From Fragilaria crotonensis (Eukaryota > Bacillariophyta > Fragilariophyceae > Fragilariales > Fragilariaceae), in assembly GCA_022925895.1 (NCBI GenBank), contig JAKSYS010000033.1:1-64000 (forward strand): a DNA stretch of 64,000 nt, read 5' to 3'. The position numbers and the translations under genes are program-made. Each line of letters starts with the position of its first letter. The first letter of the stretch is position 1. Under the pieces are notes generated by a model. That model worked only from the letters and a program-made list of their open reading frames with translations. It was not told the origin of the DNA and did no database searches. This document shows positions 46,077 through 57,721 of this stretch, in pieces.

Positions 46077-47400
46077 CTAGAAAAAATTGGTTACATGTAA
46101 AAAAATATTAACATGTAACCTGACCAGGGTTGTGATGACTTTATGAGTAGTAGAGCGCTCTGCAGTCGCGCTGTCGATGGCCTCGGCGTTGCTAGCCGCT
46201 TCATCGTTGTCGTCGTCGTCGGTTTCGGTGGCCCTGGTAGAATAATTGCGCCCAATAGGAGTAGTAAGGATGCCCTGGGAGAAGGTTGCAGCTGTTGGAT
46301 GGTTTCTGGTGGCGCGGGAAGGTGGATTGCGCTCGGAGTTGGCGCGTTCGATGGCCTCGGCGATGACGGCCGCTTCATCGGTGTTAGATTCGTAGGTAAT
46401 TGCAGCATGAGTAGTGGGAAGCTTCTTCTTTTTCATTGTAGTTTGTTGATTGCCCAGTTTGGCTCTCTTAGAGCGAGTTAGATAAAGGGTGGGATGGGTG
46501 GGCGTAGCGGCAGGAATGTTGACATCTGCGCTCATGACGACTGGAGGCTCCGTTTCGGAGGCAAGAAAGGGGGGACGAGTCCTTCTTCTTCGACTTCTTG
46601 TCGGCTTTGGTAAGGTTAAAGCGAATGGTGGGCATGGTGGGTGGGGCTGAAATGCTGCTGAAAGGGCTGGGGCTGCTGTTAACTAAGTTCTTAATAAATT
46701 GTGTGCACTTTGAATCTGGGGGAGCTCTGTTGAAAAATTCTGTTATTTTCAGTTGCTTCAGATCTGACAGTTTAGATGGAAGCATAACTGAATTCCTGAG
46801 CCTAACTAACTTGAAGGTATCAGAGTTAAAAAGGGCAGAGGACGCCTGCCTAAGTCGGTTGATTCTAGGCGAGTGAACCATGATAGATTCTGCGTGCGAG
46901 CGCGGAGTGGAGGCCAGACCATGGTTAAATCGGGCGCACGCCAGGCCGGGGTCGCAGGCAGGTGGTGACGTCACGGTGACGGTATCGGTCGCTACAGTAC
47001 GAACGTTGGCCGGTGCTACGGTTTCAGGACTACTGGATGCTACGCTAGCGGCAGAGGAAGCGGGAGTGCTAGTAGCAGACGCGACGGTATACGCGTGTGA
47101 GTCTACGGGACGGGTATACTGAGCTACGGTATGACTAGGCGTAACTACAGTACATGTAGACGTAGACACATTGCTAGTAGGCGAAGCAACTGTGCTAGTA
47201 TCTGTAGGTACGATGCAAGTAGATGGTGCTACGTTGCGCGTAGGTGACACTACAGTATGTGGACGTGGGTGGAGTCCTACGGTGACGTCGGTAGCCAAGT
47301 GGGTACTAGTACACTGGCTATCGCTACAGGGGGACTGAACCATGATGACGGCGGGTAAAAAGTCGTCATGGTCAGTTACGCTGCTACGAAAATTATACAT
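46077..47400 (-). pseudogene. Low-complexity ORF with a PCNA-binding box
   Basis: The frame 47400-46468 starts MYNFRSSVTDHDDFLPAV. It runs through a Thr/Ser/Val/Pro-rich region with TV-SPT-type repeats, then a conserved-looking part with LKQLKITEFF (QLKITEFF at 46732-46755), a canonical Q-x-x-I-x-x-F-F PCNA-interacting box. A frame change near 46550 leads into the frame ending at 46077 (MSADVNIPAATPTHP, RSKRAKLG, Glu/Ala repeats). No catalytic domain is seen. It is divergently placed to the 44035 ORF's 3' side, and both may belong to one element. Confidence 0.45.
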
Positions 47401-47459
47401 TGTAGAAAAATGGGGGCCGGACTAAATATATTTACAGTTGGACAAATTTGTGAGAAATT

Positions 47460-47580
47460 GTTGATCATCAAATGATGATCAACTTCTTTTGATGAGTGTT
47501 CTTCAGGAACACTCAGGATCACAAAAGAAACGGTGCACGTCTGAAGAGTGCACGTCTGAAAAGGTGTACGTCTGAAGAGG
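47460..47580. repeat. Two hairpins and a 15-16 bp triple repeat
   Basis: GTTGATCATCA and its complement form an inverted repeat at 47460-47483. GAGTGTTC and GAACACTC pair at 47494-47514 with the loop TTCAG. Then GTGCACGTCTGAAGA, a near copy, and GTGTACGTCTGAAGAG follow in tandem from 47533. This may be the end of a transposon. Confidence 0.75.
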
Positions 47581-47903
47581 TCGTACGAGGCCGAGCGTTG
47601 GGCGAGAAAATGGTCGTTTATGCAACGAACGACATGAATTTGATCGTTGCAATTTTGGAGTGGGATATGATTCCCGTACGACAGTAACGATACGACGTAT
47701 ACTGTTTACTAGCCTAATGTGAAGTGTTGTACTGAATATGTAGACAGTAAAAATACGTAGGAGCGGTACTAAAAGTCTGTCACCTCGTCACCTTGTCGAT
47801 CAGAACGGCGAGCGACCATGACTTACGTTGACCACTACCGCGACGTCGACAGAGCACAAACCATCGATTGGTTGATTGATGTCTTGGACGGGTTCGACGC
47901 AGT
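47581..47903. other. Border between transposon DNA and single-copy genes
   Basis: No gene seen. It would contain the 3' untranslated part of the minus-strand CX9C gene. Confidence 0.4.
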
Positions 47904-48194
47904 TCAGCCTCCAGCTAGAGCGCATTGATACAATGCTGCCAACTCCTCTCCACAATGCCGCTTCCCCTTGTAGGAGCCCATTCCCATGAACGATTTGTGA
48001 CACAAGCTGTACTCCTTTTCGAAGTCCTTGCATGCTTTGGTTGCTTTCACTTGGCATTGTAGAAAGACGACCAGCGCGTTGTTTTTCTGGTCACCTGTAG
48101 CATTGATGTCAACATTCTTCTTCTTCGCAAGAGACTTGTAGTCAATAGAACACTTTTCATCGACCAGTTGAGACGGAAAGTCTGAGCCCTTCAT
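47904..48194 (-). CDS. Small twin-CX9C protein
   Basis: A 96-residue protein if the ATG at 48194 (MKGSDFPSQLVDEKC) is used. The frame is open further upstream to 48284, but that part has no family look. The C-terminal half holds C-x9-C twice (CKDFEKEYSLC and CGEELAALYQC), separated by 15 residues with SFMGMGSYKGKRH. This is the CHCH fold, two helices joined by disulphides, found in proteins imported into the mitochondrial intermembrane space by the Mia40 route. Many such proteins help assemble respiratory complexes; which one this is cannot be told. It is divergent from the SbcD-SbcC-like gene across 434 bp. Confidence 0.65.
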   Translation of the reverse strand: MKGSDFPSQLVDEKCSIDYKSLAKKKNVDINATGDQKNNALVVFLQCQVKATKACKDFEKEYSLCHKSFMGMGSYKGKRHCGEELAALYQCALAGG

Positions 48195-48628
48195 GATAGT
48201 TGACTCAATTCGTACGCTGCGTGTGTAGCATCCACGAGAGCAACGTTCAGCGCTGCTGTCTTGACATGCGCCTTCAATCTTCACTGCGAGAAATGGATGT
48301 CAACCACTGTTCTGGTCATCGACTTCGAAATTAGAGTTGATTTGTCAGAGTTGATTTGTCGTGCCGATAGGACAACTGCGGAGCGCGAAACTGTCCAGTA
48401 CCCCATACCCCATACGTCAGTACACAAGTAAGAAATCGACAGTATGCCCGGAGTAGGATGAACATTGGCCTTGCGGATATCATTGGCAATCGGTCGTCGA
48501 ATTAAACAGTCAAACCAAGCATCAACGACCACCTGAACACATGATTTCGCAGTGGTTGTCGCAATTGTCAGTCACACCGCACTGATTTCTTTCGCTCATT
48601 GAAATTGACAATCTGTCGAGTGCAATTC
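48195..48628. promoter_or_regulatory. Intergenic region between divergent genes
   Basis: The 434 bp between the ATGs of the CX9C gene (minus) and the nuclease-ATPase gene (plus) must hold both promoters. A duplicated GAGTTGATTTGTC lies near 48334 and 48347. No TATA box is evident. Confidence 0.45.
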
Positions 48629-51600
48629 ATGACAACCAATGCCCTTCGTTTCGGGTTCCTAATTTTTAGCATGATTGCAAGAGTTATTTCGGCACGTCAT
48701 TATCCGGTAGCGTTCGCTGCACTTCGGAGGGGAACCACGAGGTGTTTGGCTATTGATGTAAATGCAAAACCATTTCAGGAAGGAGATCGCGTTGAGATAA
48801 ACTCTGATGATGGATCCATTCTAAGGGGAACTGTTCATGAAGTTCGAGGCGGTGGTTGGTATTCCATTCAAATTCTTGGCAGAGGTCACGCAGGAAGTGA
48901 TGCGTCAACTCAAACAAAAAAGTTTCGTGGCTCACAGCTGCAGATCTCAACACCACCTTTAGTTATCCCTGAGGGTCAAGTTGTACCTGCCGTTGATTCC
49001 AGTTTGGATGACAATGCAGCCGGACCCTATGACATCCTCCCACCCCCTCCTCCCCCAACAATCTTTGACTTGGACCAAGCTATTCTTTCTGGAGATCCAG
49101 TACTTCAACTGCACGACTCCCTTTACTTGAAACAAGTCGCTCATCACCTTTCCTTCACGAAGTGGGTCGTTTTCACAGATCTTCATTGTGCCCCCTCCAC
49201 GTTGGATACATGCCTCGAAGTTCTAGATTATGTACATCAAATGGCTGTAGAACGCAATGCTGGTATTCTCTTTCTCGGAGATTGGTGGCACCACCGAGGT
49301 ACAATTAGAGTTGACATCCTGAATTCGGTACTAGCATCACTCAAATCCTGGACGCAACCGATGGTGATGATCCCTGGCAATCACGATCAAGTCACTCTGG
49401 GCGGCCAAAATCATGGGCTCACACCACTTCAAAACGCCTATCAATGTCCTGAAAGTCAGATTCCGGGTCCGCTCATCTTTTCGCACCCTACAATATTTGG
49501 CCGCGCCCTGTTCATTCCGCATTTACGCGACAATGCGATTATGGAAAGTGTGTTGCAAAGTCCAGATTCGCAACATGCGACGGCAATATTCTGTCACGCT
49601 GATGTCATGGGTGCCAAAATGAATGACTGATTGTCTCGCAGGGTGGCGTCCTCCCTCAGTACTTTCCGCCGCGTATTCCCATTTATTCGGGACATTTTCA
49701 TAAACCACATGTCGTTTCAACGACCAAGTCACAGAATCATGTCGACATTGAATACGTAGGCTCGCCATACGAAACAAGCCTGGCGGAAGCTCATCAGGAC
49801 AAACACATTTTGGTGTTGGATTCTTCACAAGGGTGGAAAACTATGGAAACTCTCTCTGTGAATTTTGGTCGTAAACATTTTAGAGCTGACTCAATCGAGG
49901 ACCTCCTCATAAAAGAATCAAATGTTCAAGCTGGAGATCGTGTTGTGGTCACTGTTTCCAGTACAGACCTCCAGGATTTGAGGCGACGCCATCAAGACAG
50001 CGGACTACTAGGAGAGTCTGAATTTGATGCTGCTATTGCTCGTCTCCGAAAAGCTGGCGCGGCGGTGGAGATTCGTGAAGTGAAGGCTATTCCTAGTCGG
50101 GCTATCGGAGCCGGTGCCTTTGACCAGGACAAACGGCAGCTGGAAGAATTAACACCAGCCGTCACGCTAGCGTCGTACTTTGAGGAAGAAGTGAATCGAT
50201 CGTCCATGACCAACGCGACGGCAAGTGAATTGCTCAAAGCTGGTATGGAATTGCTTGAGGAGATGGAGGCTTCCAACGAAACGCCAACTTCCAGTATGTT
50301 AACTGACATTAAACTGTGCTCGGTGTCACTGGAGGGCTTTGGACCTTTCAAAGATCGCGTCACGTATCCTCTTTTGGATAGGGGATTGGTGCTACTGCGT
50401 GGCACCAACAAGGATGGAGGTTCGGATTCGAATGGAACAGGAAAATCATCGCTTGCGATGGCAGCACTTTGGGGTCTCACAGGTAGCATAGATCCTCGTC
50501 TCGTCAGCGACGCCAAGGTCGCAGACGTAGTCACGGACGGTTGTAAGACGACCAAAGTTGTCATCCAGGGGATGCTCAATGGAGAGGATTTCCGAATTAC
50601 ACGAACTAAGACCGCGTCAAAGACTGGATTGGTGTTTGTTCTGGGTGATAAGGACCTTACAACACAGTCATCTCGAGAAACACAGGAATTGATAGAAGAA
50701 ACACTTGGTGTTAGTTTACAAGTCTTGTCGCGCACAGTTTTTCACGGGCAGCATCTAGTTAACGGGTTGCTGGAAGCCACCGACCTCAAGTTCAAAGATG
50801 ATCTGGCCTTTATCGTCCCGGTCGATCTGTGGCAGCGCGCTGCAACTCTTGCGCGCGCCAAGGCTCGCGACGCCACAAAAGTAGTGACAGAATTGGGTGG
50901 TATGACAAAGCTCCGCGAACACGATTTGGCGGCTCTGCAGGTACAACGCGACGAGGCACTCGAAAGGAAGGAAATTCTACGATTGGCTTTAGAAGAAAAG
51001 CGAAAGTCAGCACAAGAGCAAGTTGACCGTTTGGTAAGGGCATCCGTCCAGTATGACATCGCTTCCATCGAGATGGAAATCGCATCATTGAATTCAAAAA
51101 TCACGAGTCTCACGAAAGAAGTCCAAGAGTGTAAGCAACACCGAGACGAGGAGCTTGAATGTCTGACATCAGTGTTCGATATTTTATCTCAGCGGGCAGT
51201 TGAAGCTAGAACTTTGGTCCAAAAAGCCCAGCGCGACCTTGATGTGACCTCAATTAAGCTTGAGATCGCGAAAGGTTCTCTTAAGTCCATTGAAGAAAAA
51301 TGGCAGATCGACTTGTCGTCCGAGTCGCTTCCTGTCTTGCAGATCCAAAAATGTCCGACGTGTTTCCAATCTATATCAGAGTGTGACGGCGATCAAGTCC
51401 ATGGCGAAATCAGAAAAGTTTTCCAGGACGAGGTGGACATTGCTTTGGTCGAACTTAGCAGTGCAAAGGAGGCGAACGAAAGCGCCACGAACGCCCTCTC
51501 TGAAGCCCGCTCTATCTTGGAAGTATACGAAAGCAGTCTCGACAAGGCACGCAACGATGTGGTCTATGCGAAGACAGAATTTAACACCAAGATCGCGAAC

Positions 51601-52413
51601 GTGGAAGCGTCGCTGGAAGATGCACGTGCACAACATTCTCATTACTCGGTTCAAATTTCCGATGCCTTTTCCAATATGAAGAGCAACGTTGAGTGCCAAG
51701 GCATCAAGGCTGCTCTGGAAGCCGAGGAGTGGTCACTTCGAAGCGCTGAAGAACGCGTAAATCAGCTGCAGCAAGATTGCTCTCGGTTGGAGGAAAATCT
51801 CTTGGGCATGATGTCTCAGGCAGAAACTCAACGATCGGTGGCATCGACTCTGTCTAGCCTCTCTGATGCCTTTGGTATGAAAGGAATCCAGAACTACGTT
51901 CAACAGAATGCTATCGAAGCCCTTCAACTGATTTCACAAGCATATCTCGACGAATTGAGTGACGGGTCATTGCGACTTTCGTTGTGTCTAGATGCTGGTG
52001 ACAGGATTGATCGCCGTGCCTTTGTCCGGTTACCAGATGGAGACTTCGCAGAGCGACCTCTGTCCTCCCTCTCGGGTGGCCAATGGCGGCGTTGCTCTCT
52101 TGCGTTGACTTTCGGCTTTCTGGATTTAATTTCTCGGCGGGGTCGACTTCGACCATCGTTGCTGGTGTTGGACGAACCTCTTACTCACCTGGACCGAAGT
52201 GGGAGGAGCCTAGTGGGGTCGCTGCTTCGCAAGTTGTTGGGAGGCGGTGAGGACATTGGTGGGCTTGGCAGTTCCGGAATTTGTGCGGGGACTATCATCA
52301 TGATTCTGCAAGATCTTGCAGCCGAAGAGTTGGAGGAAGCCTTCGATCACATCGACGAGGTAGTGAAGTATGATGGATTCAGTTCAGTATCAATAGACGA
52401 AAGGAGCGCCTAG
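48629..52413 (+). CDS. SbcD/Mre11-like nuclease fused to SbcC/Rad50-like ATPase
   Basis: A DNA end-processing enzyme with both subunits of the SbcCD (Mre11-Rad50) complex in one chain. ATG 48629 is the first in frame. A hydrophobic N terminus (FGFLIFSMIARVISA) may be an organelle-targeting signal. Next is a small Tudor/KOW-like barrel (EGDRVEINSDDG, about residues 53-64). The phosphoesterase follows, with DLHC (184-187), GD (217-218), GNHD (250-253), CHADVMGAKMND (from 322) and GHFHKPH (49690-49710). The ATPase has Walker A SNGTGKSS (about 50428-50451), a long coiled coil with the zinc hook KCPTC (51349-51363), signature LSGGQ (52070-52084) and Walker B LLVLDEP (about 52159-52179). One base is missing at about 49628, right after MND, shifting the frame; the downstream frame (IVSQGGVLPQYFPP) continues the domain exactly. 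No GT-AG intron fits the gap, so I read it as one gene with a point indel or consensus error. Confidence 0.85.
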
Positions 52414-52458
52414 TACATTAACAACTAGCCATCCGGTTGCCCAGGATCACAGCAGACG

Positions 52459-54995
52459 CTACTTAGCTATCCCACTCTTGATGGAGCATCCAATCTGCGA
52501 AAGCCACTGGAACGTATTAATTGTGTCACCTCCTTTGTTGCGAGGTGAATCCAATGCAACGGTCGATGCTAGCAGATCTCCAGCCATGCTCACTTCGATG
52601 GGAGAACCCAAAGACAATCCGAAGTGGGTACGGGCATTTCCTCCTGTATTGGTCTCCATAGTGTCTGTCGCATACGTGAACTCAAGACCGACAGCAGAGG
52701 AATGAGTGCCGTCGCTCGAGACTACCATTAGAATTTTCTGCGATCGAGTTGGAACATCGCATACGTCGCCGGACACGCCATACGAGAGGGCGAGTCCTTT
52801 CTGGAGCTTCACACAGAGTCGTACAGAAAGGATGCGATCCGGAGACGCATTGATAGACATGAAGAATAGGCAGCGGTCGCCGTGAACGCAAACAAGAATT
52901 GAACTCGATGCAATGTTGTAACAAAGTTTGCGCTCGTCTTTGAGCAAGTGGCGATGAAGATGGCATAATGGTGCCTTGATTTCAATCTCCTTGCTGCTAT
53001 GGTGAGTGATACATACTTGCTTTGCACTGTAGGACGCAAGCCGAAAAGGCGACTCCTTCCCTGTCTTGAACGAAAACGGGAGGACCAAGTATTCCTTCAA
53101 TGGTTCTAGAAAGACTTCAAGAGTAGAACTCCGCATCATTCCGCACAGCACAACCTGTTCGATGTCCCATTCACTGGTGATTCCCGTTCGTTTCAATATG
53201 ATAATGGATGGATCTGCATACCAATAATGAGATTGGGTGTTTGCACGTTTCTTAGGCTGAATGATAGAAAGGAAAGCAAACGTTTTCTTCTCGACGGACA
53301 ATGAAAATAGTGTCTAGATGACTGCAATGGATCTGGCGCACGTGACAAAAAGCAGCCGTCAGATGAGGTATGCGTCCATCCTTTGCGGCACTTGACAACG
53401 TCCATGTGATGAAATCTCTGCAGCATGTCTTCGTACGCCATGAAGAACGTCCCATCACCTTTGGCGTACGATTTGTCACCCAAACGCCTCCTCAAGGCCG
53501 TCGTCCACTGGTCACTGCTGGCGCTCCACTCGCCTTTCCATTCTTTCTTTCCCCACGGATTACGAATGCGAACGAGCCGAATCGATGTGCGCTGTTTCTT
53601 TCGAACGGGCGACCCCTTCAAGAAATCCGTCATACTTTGTTGTTCCCCAACCAGCATATCATTGAGTTCAATCACATCCAATATACTGTACGCATGGCCG
53701 CCAACTAAACCGTCCCCACCCTTGGCGGTTGCCACACCCATGAGGAAGCCAGCTTCGTGGCACGACAGCAGACGAGCCCACAGATTTTCAAAGTCCCATA
53801 TGTTACCGTCAAAGACTAGCGTTTCGGTGGGCGCACCCGTCATATCCTGGAAGCCCTCTTGAATGAAGCCACCGCTCAAGTGCTGGTAGGAACCGTGGGC
53901 CTTGGCATATGCCTTTTCAATCAAGGCCGCCCACAGCTGACCATTCGGTACGGCACAAAAGGCAGGATGCACAGTAGATGCCAAATCAGTCGATGAAGTT
54001 GTCCCACCACGCAATGGGTCGACGATGCGTCCACCGTAAACCACAGGAAGGTGCGAATCCACAAGGACCGGTGTCCACTTTCCGTCTAGGCAGAGATTTA
54101 CTTGATAGCACCCCTTGTCATTAAGTTCACTGTGTGGAAGAAGCTTCTTGACGAGAAATCTCTTCTCGGCAACCACAGCCAGAGCTGAGAGAAACCAACA
54201 GTTTCCAACAGCCCCTTGTCGAACATCACCGGGAGAAAATCCGTTCTTAACTAGCGAGTGTTTGGTCGACGATCCAAAAAATTCCCACGCCATGAGAGAG
54301 TACCTCGTAGCATATCCAGCTCCCTTACTACCATTTCGATCATCCCATTGAAAAAATTTGCATTGATTCTGTCGATTGCCTCGTTGGCGTCCATTGCCAC
54401 AACAGAGGTAGAACCGTCCATAATTCGGTCCATCTGATTGTACTGACTTGGCAGCCGCTGGCAGACCGCAAACGCATTTAACGTCATCATCTGTCTGAGA
54501 GGTCTGTTTCCGACCATCCAGAGAGGATTGGTTTGGAGGAAAATCAGGATCCATGAATCGTTCCGATGATGACATTGCCACAGTCGCCATGCAGTTGTAC
54601 CACGTAATTGACAGCAATGGCTCGTCGTTTTCATCTTTATCGTGACTTGCAGTCTCATCATGACATGTCGCCTGCGGTTCCCGAGAGGGATGTTTTGATC
54701 CAGCAAGTGGCATGCTCGCTGCTGTAGCAGCAGCATCATCATCCGAAACTATCGTTCCTTCGAATGCCAAAATCAGAGCGTTCTGCACGTGGTAGTTCGT
54801 TTGTTGCAACCACTTTTCGGCATCACTTCGGTCTTGTGATCCCGAAAACTCTAGGAAGGTAAGCAATGCACACTCCTTGCTATCATTGCAATCTTCATCA
54901 TCCAACAGTTCGATGGGCCTAGAGGCGGACATGTCATCATTGAGCTGGTCGATTATCAGATATTGATCCGTCTTATCGCTAGGGTTACGGTTCAT
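52459..54995 (-). CDS. Calpain-type cysteine protease with UBA-like and GRF domains
   Basis: A papain-fold, normally calcium-regulated protease of the cytosol or nucleus. The start ATG is 54995. Residues about 45-82 (LTFLEFSGSQDRSDAEKWL...) look like a ubiquitin-binding UBA-type helix bundle. A GRF zinc finger follows (CVCGLPA, YGRFYLCCG, CKFFQW; about 175-222), a module usually found in DNA-repair and topoisomerase proteins. The protease core has Cys266 in GNCWFL, His434 in GGHAYS and Asn479 in IRNPWG, so the triad is complete. A single-base frame break near 53315 separates the core from the C-terminal 280 residues (FAFLSIIQPKKRANT, calpain domain III/C2-like beta region), which end at 52459. 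Its 3' end lies 45 bp from that of the nuclease-ATPase gene (convergent). The frame break is probably an error or a recent mutation. Confidence 0.85.
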
Positions 54996-55230
54996 GGTTT
55001 GTGTTTTTCGGATGTACTCGAGTACTGTATTACTACACCGGTATTCCTCGTACTTGTTGTACTACCTGTATGTACGTATGTATGTGAGCATACACACAGC
55101 ATCGGGCTCCGTCCAATACTACACTACCTGGTACGACTTATGTGCACTCGATGTGCAACACAGCAACACTATAACACTATAGAGGTTCGACCTCTATTGA
55201 TTAAGTGTCCACTCCACCCACACTGCCTAG

Positions 55231-56445
55231 CTAGGGGCCGCTATTCTCCTGATCTTGGATGATTTGGTCTATCATGTTGTAAGTCTCGGGATCCCACATT
55301 GGTTGACGACAATTTGGACACTCATCATGATAATCTTGAAACCAATTCATGATGCAGTCACGATGATAAACATGTGAGCACAAGCCGGTCACAGTATCAT
55401 CCTCAGGTGCTGCGACATCAAGGACATGCAGGTGAGTGTTGTGCTGCCAAAAGATGCTCAAAGACAAACAAAATGGTGCAGCAGCTGTATCCCTTACCAA
55501 GAATTTCCAAGCAGATGGAGCATGAATTGGCATCTGGAGTATCCTCGCTGAATACGTATTGTTTTGATTGCGGGTCATATTTCAAGCTAAGCCCTCCGGT
55601 GGTACCTTGAGCTTCGACCTACGGAAAAGGCGAGCGAGGATGCAGCCATCACATTCAGTCAGATGTACACATCTACATTGGAAAAGAAAAGCAGACACAC
55701 CCCGAAAACGATATTGCACCAGCCATGCTTACCCTCGCTTCATTCGGAAACAGTGCCGCCAAAACAAGTGGGCGTCGCCCTAGAGTCATTCTATATGAAG
55801 ACATTGGTCTTGTAAGAGGAGGCGGCGGCATGTTCTGTAGCATTTCTTCAATGTTACGGCGACTCTCTGCCCGGCTAATTTGGTCTCGAATGCGACAAAT
55901 ACAGCACTTCGAGCAAATTGATTCAATACACCCTCGGCAGCAGCACCAGCAACATGCGAGAAGAGCTATCGCCCAGATTGCTAGCTGAATCTGAAAACCC
56001 AGGCTGTCAATAACTGTTGGTGCTGCGTAGGGGCGTAGGTAGTGGGACGAAATGCGACTGGGGTTGGGTTAAAGGACGGTGCGGCGACTGGACCAACGAG
56101 ACTGGGATGATGTGGTGCTGCAATAGGAGCGGCGACTGGAGGAGAGGTTTGGTACTGAGAGTCATTCGCGTTCAGGGCAGTGTTTTCCTGACAATCGCAT
56201 GTCTCAAAAATCAACAAGGAAATATTGAAGCACTTTTCGTTTGCAATCAATCCTAGAAGTCCGGCCAACTGAAGCTGGTTGCAAGTGCATAGGGAGTCTG
56301 ACAGCACTGAACACCTTACATTGGTCATGGTTGTAGGACTTCCAACGTGGTATCCATCACCACAAACGGAACAATTTTTTGCGGATCTGACATTGACAAT
56401 GAGTCCTCCAACCAAGAAACTGTGTGCAAGTCGTCGGATCCTCAT
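55231..56445 (-). CDS. Membrane RING-H2 E3 ligase with Cys-rich ectodomain, three exons
   Basis: A probable ubiquitin ligase. ATG 56445 opens a signal peptide (MRIRRLAHSFLVGGLIVNV). A lumenal Cys-rich domain (CSVCGDGYHVGSP, CSVL, CDCQ) of the type seen in diatom surface proteins follows, then a Pro/Ala linker, a membrane helix (LAIWAIALLACCWCCC) and a cytosolic part. Two introns with GTAAG donors are deduced: 55619-55732 (114 nt, ends TAG) and 55410-55497 (88 nt, ends CAG). Joining them gives a complete RING: CSIC in exon 2, then GLCSHVYHRDCI and CPNC in exon 3. Exon 2 keeps phase 0 in and phase 1 out. A one-base frame slip before the membrane helix (about 56000) remains unexplained and may be an error. 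Confidence 0.75.
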
Positions 56446-57061
56446 TGAGGATTCAAGTGGAGAATTGTGTTCGGTCAAATGCCGTTTTATTTCGGGAGCC
56501 GCTTCCTCTGACGTTCGTCCTATTCTTGGGTCGGGGATCAGGCTTGCATGTCTGCATCGTAAATTGTTTATGGAGGGAAGAGCAATGCATATGGCCGGAT
56601 TATGCGTTAGGAGTTAGGATAAAAAATAAAAGACATACGAGTACTAAACAGGATCATATCGTAGGCTCGCAGATACTCGAGTACGACAGAGCCGGAAGGA
56701 CCGACTTATGACGGTTTCAAACTATGCATCGACGCAAATTTTTATGTCTACATTCTACATTCTACATGTACGCAACGGGAGCGCGTGCCGACAGATATCC
56801 ACGTTCTCGAGCGTCGCTACATACAGTAGTTAGCAACACGGTTCAGTACTGAGCATCTGCCTGAACACGTATCATAAAGTCATAAAGTAGAGCTGCCCAA
56901 TGCCCAAGCAACTACGCCGTTTTTCTCGACGAGAAGGGTGGCAGTTGCTGAATAGAAGCTGAGGAGTTTCGTCAACTCACGCTTGATTCTCATCTTTGTT
57001 GGAGCGCATCCGAAATGTTGTTAATGCAAAGAAGGTATAGCGGTATATCATGCGGATCGAT
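56446..57061. other. Intergenic, likely promoter of the RING gene
   Basis: No gene seen. Short palindromic runs such as CTCGAG and GTACTGAG-type motifs are scattered through it, as in the other spacers of this side. Confidence 0.4.
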
Positions 57062-57295
57062 TCACCCTGGACACTGGACAGGCTTCCCAAGCCAAGCTTG
57101 ATGACGATGTGCGACTAACGTTAGCGCGATTTCCTGGTGGCACCAACAACACCCCAGGCACAAGATTTCATGTCTCCAAATAGTTGATATGTCCATCGTG
57201 GCGAGCAATTCGGAGTCATTGGTTTCCACTGTGTATTGGTCGAATGAACGTTCGCTGGCCTCATTATCCAATTTTCTTTTGCCGCTTCCTGCCAT
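57062..57295 (-). CDS. Hypothetical 77-residue protein
   Basis: ATG 57295 opens MAGSGKRKLDNEASERS, and the frame contains CLGCCWCHQE. No family is recognised. It lies just downstream of the next gene on the same strand, and could be an exon of it or chance. Confidence 0.25.
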   Translation of the reverse strand: MAGSGKRKLDNEASERSFDQYTVETNDSELLATMDISTIWRHEILCLGCCWCHQEIALTLVAHRHQAWLGKPVQCPG

Positions 57296-57306
57296 CTTGT
57301 GATTGG

Positions 57307-57721
57307 TCGTTGTTTTGAATCAATCATCGGGCGACTCTAACGGAATCTCCTGGTATTATCTTCAAGCCTTCTTCTTCTGTAGCTTCGTTTGCGTCAATCG
57401 TTGCCTTCATAAGAAGAAATTTGGGGCCCTTCTGAAATTCCGATTGGTCGCCTCTTTGCCGATAGGTGTTCCCGAACCAATAATGGTATTCTCGCAGGAT
57501 CATGGCGCATGGATCGAAATCTTTTCAGCGTTGTTTCCCGGTACGATGATATCGTTGGTGATGACGAAAACGTTAACGGAAAAGCCCTCAATAGAAGACA
57601 ACACGCGATCACGAGGACTGCTACAAGCACCACCCGAGATGCGAGTCTGCGATATTCTCCTTTTCGAACCATTTCAATCATGGCCTTGGCAGTGAGAAAG
57701 ATGAGAACTGGCATGGTGATA
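57307..57721 (-). CDS. Hypothetical single-pass membrane protein
   Basis: From ATG 57721 (MPVLIFLTAKAMIEMVRKG) there is a membrane helix (VVLVAVLVIACCLLLRAF, about residues 28-45), then a soluble domain (HDPARIPLLVREHL). The frame ends at 57394. A one-base shift near 57435 opens a better continuation (MKATIDANEATEEEGLK...) that stops at about 57325. The opposite strand is also open but lacks a sensible pattern. No family is recognised. Confidence 0.35.

Noticed and set aside
46077-47400. Direct repeats suggesting a CRISPR array
   Set aside because: The repeats are low-complexity Thr/Val codons without regular spacers, and the DNA is eukaryotic.
49600-49660. Intron explaining the break in the nuclease-ATPase gene
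   Set aside because: CTCGCAG resembles an acceptor, but the only GT upstream would give a 31-nt intron and remove the conserved GAKMND. A one-base indel fits better.
49992-50735. 247-codon minus-strand frame
   Set aside because: Antisense to the SbcC-like ATPase. It is Ser-rich shadow sequence.
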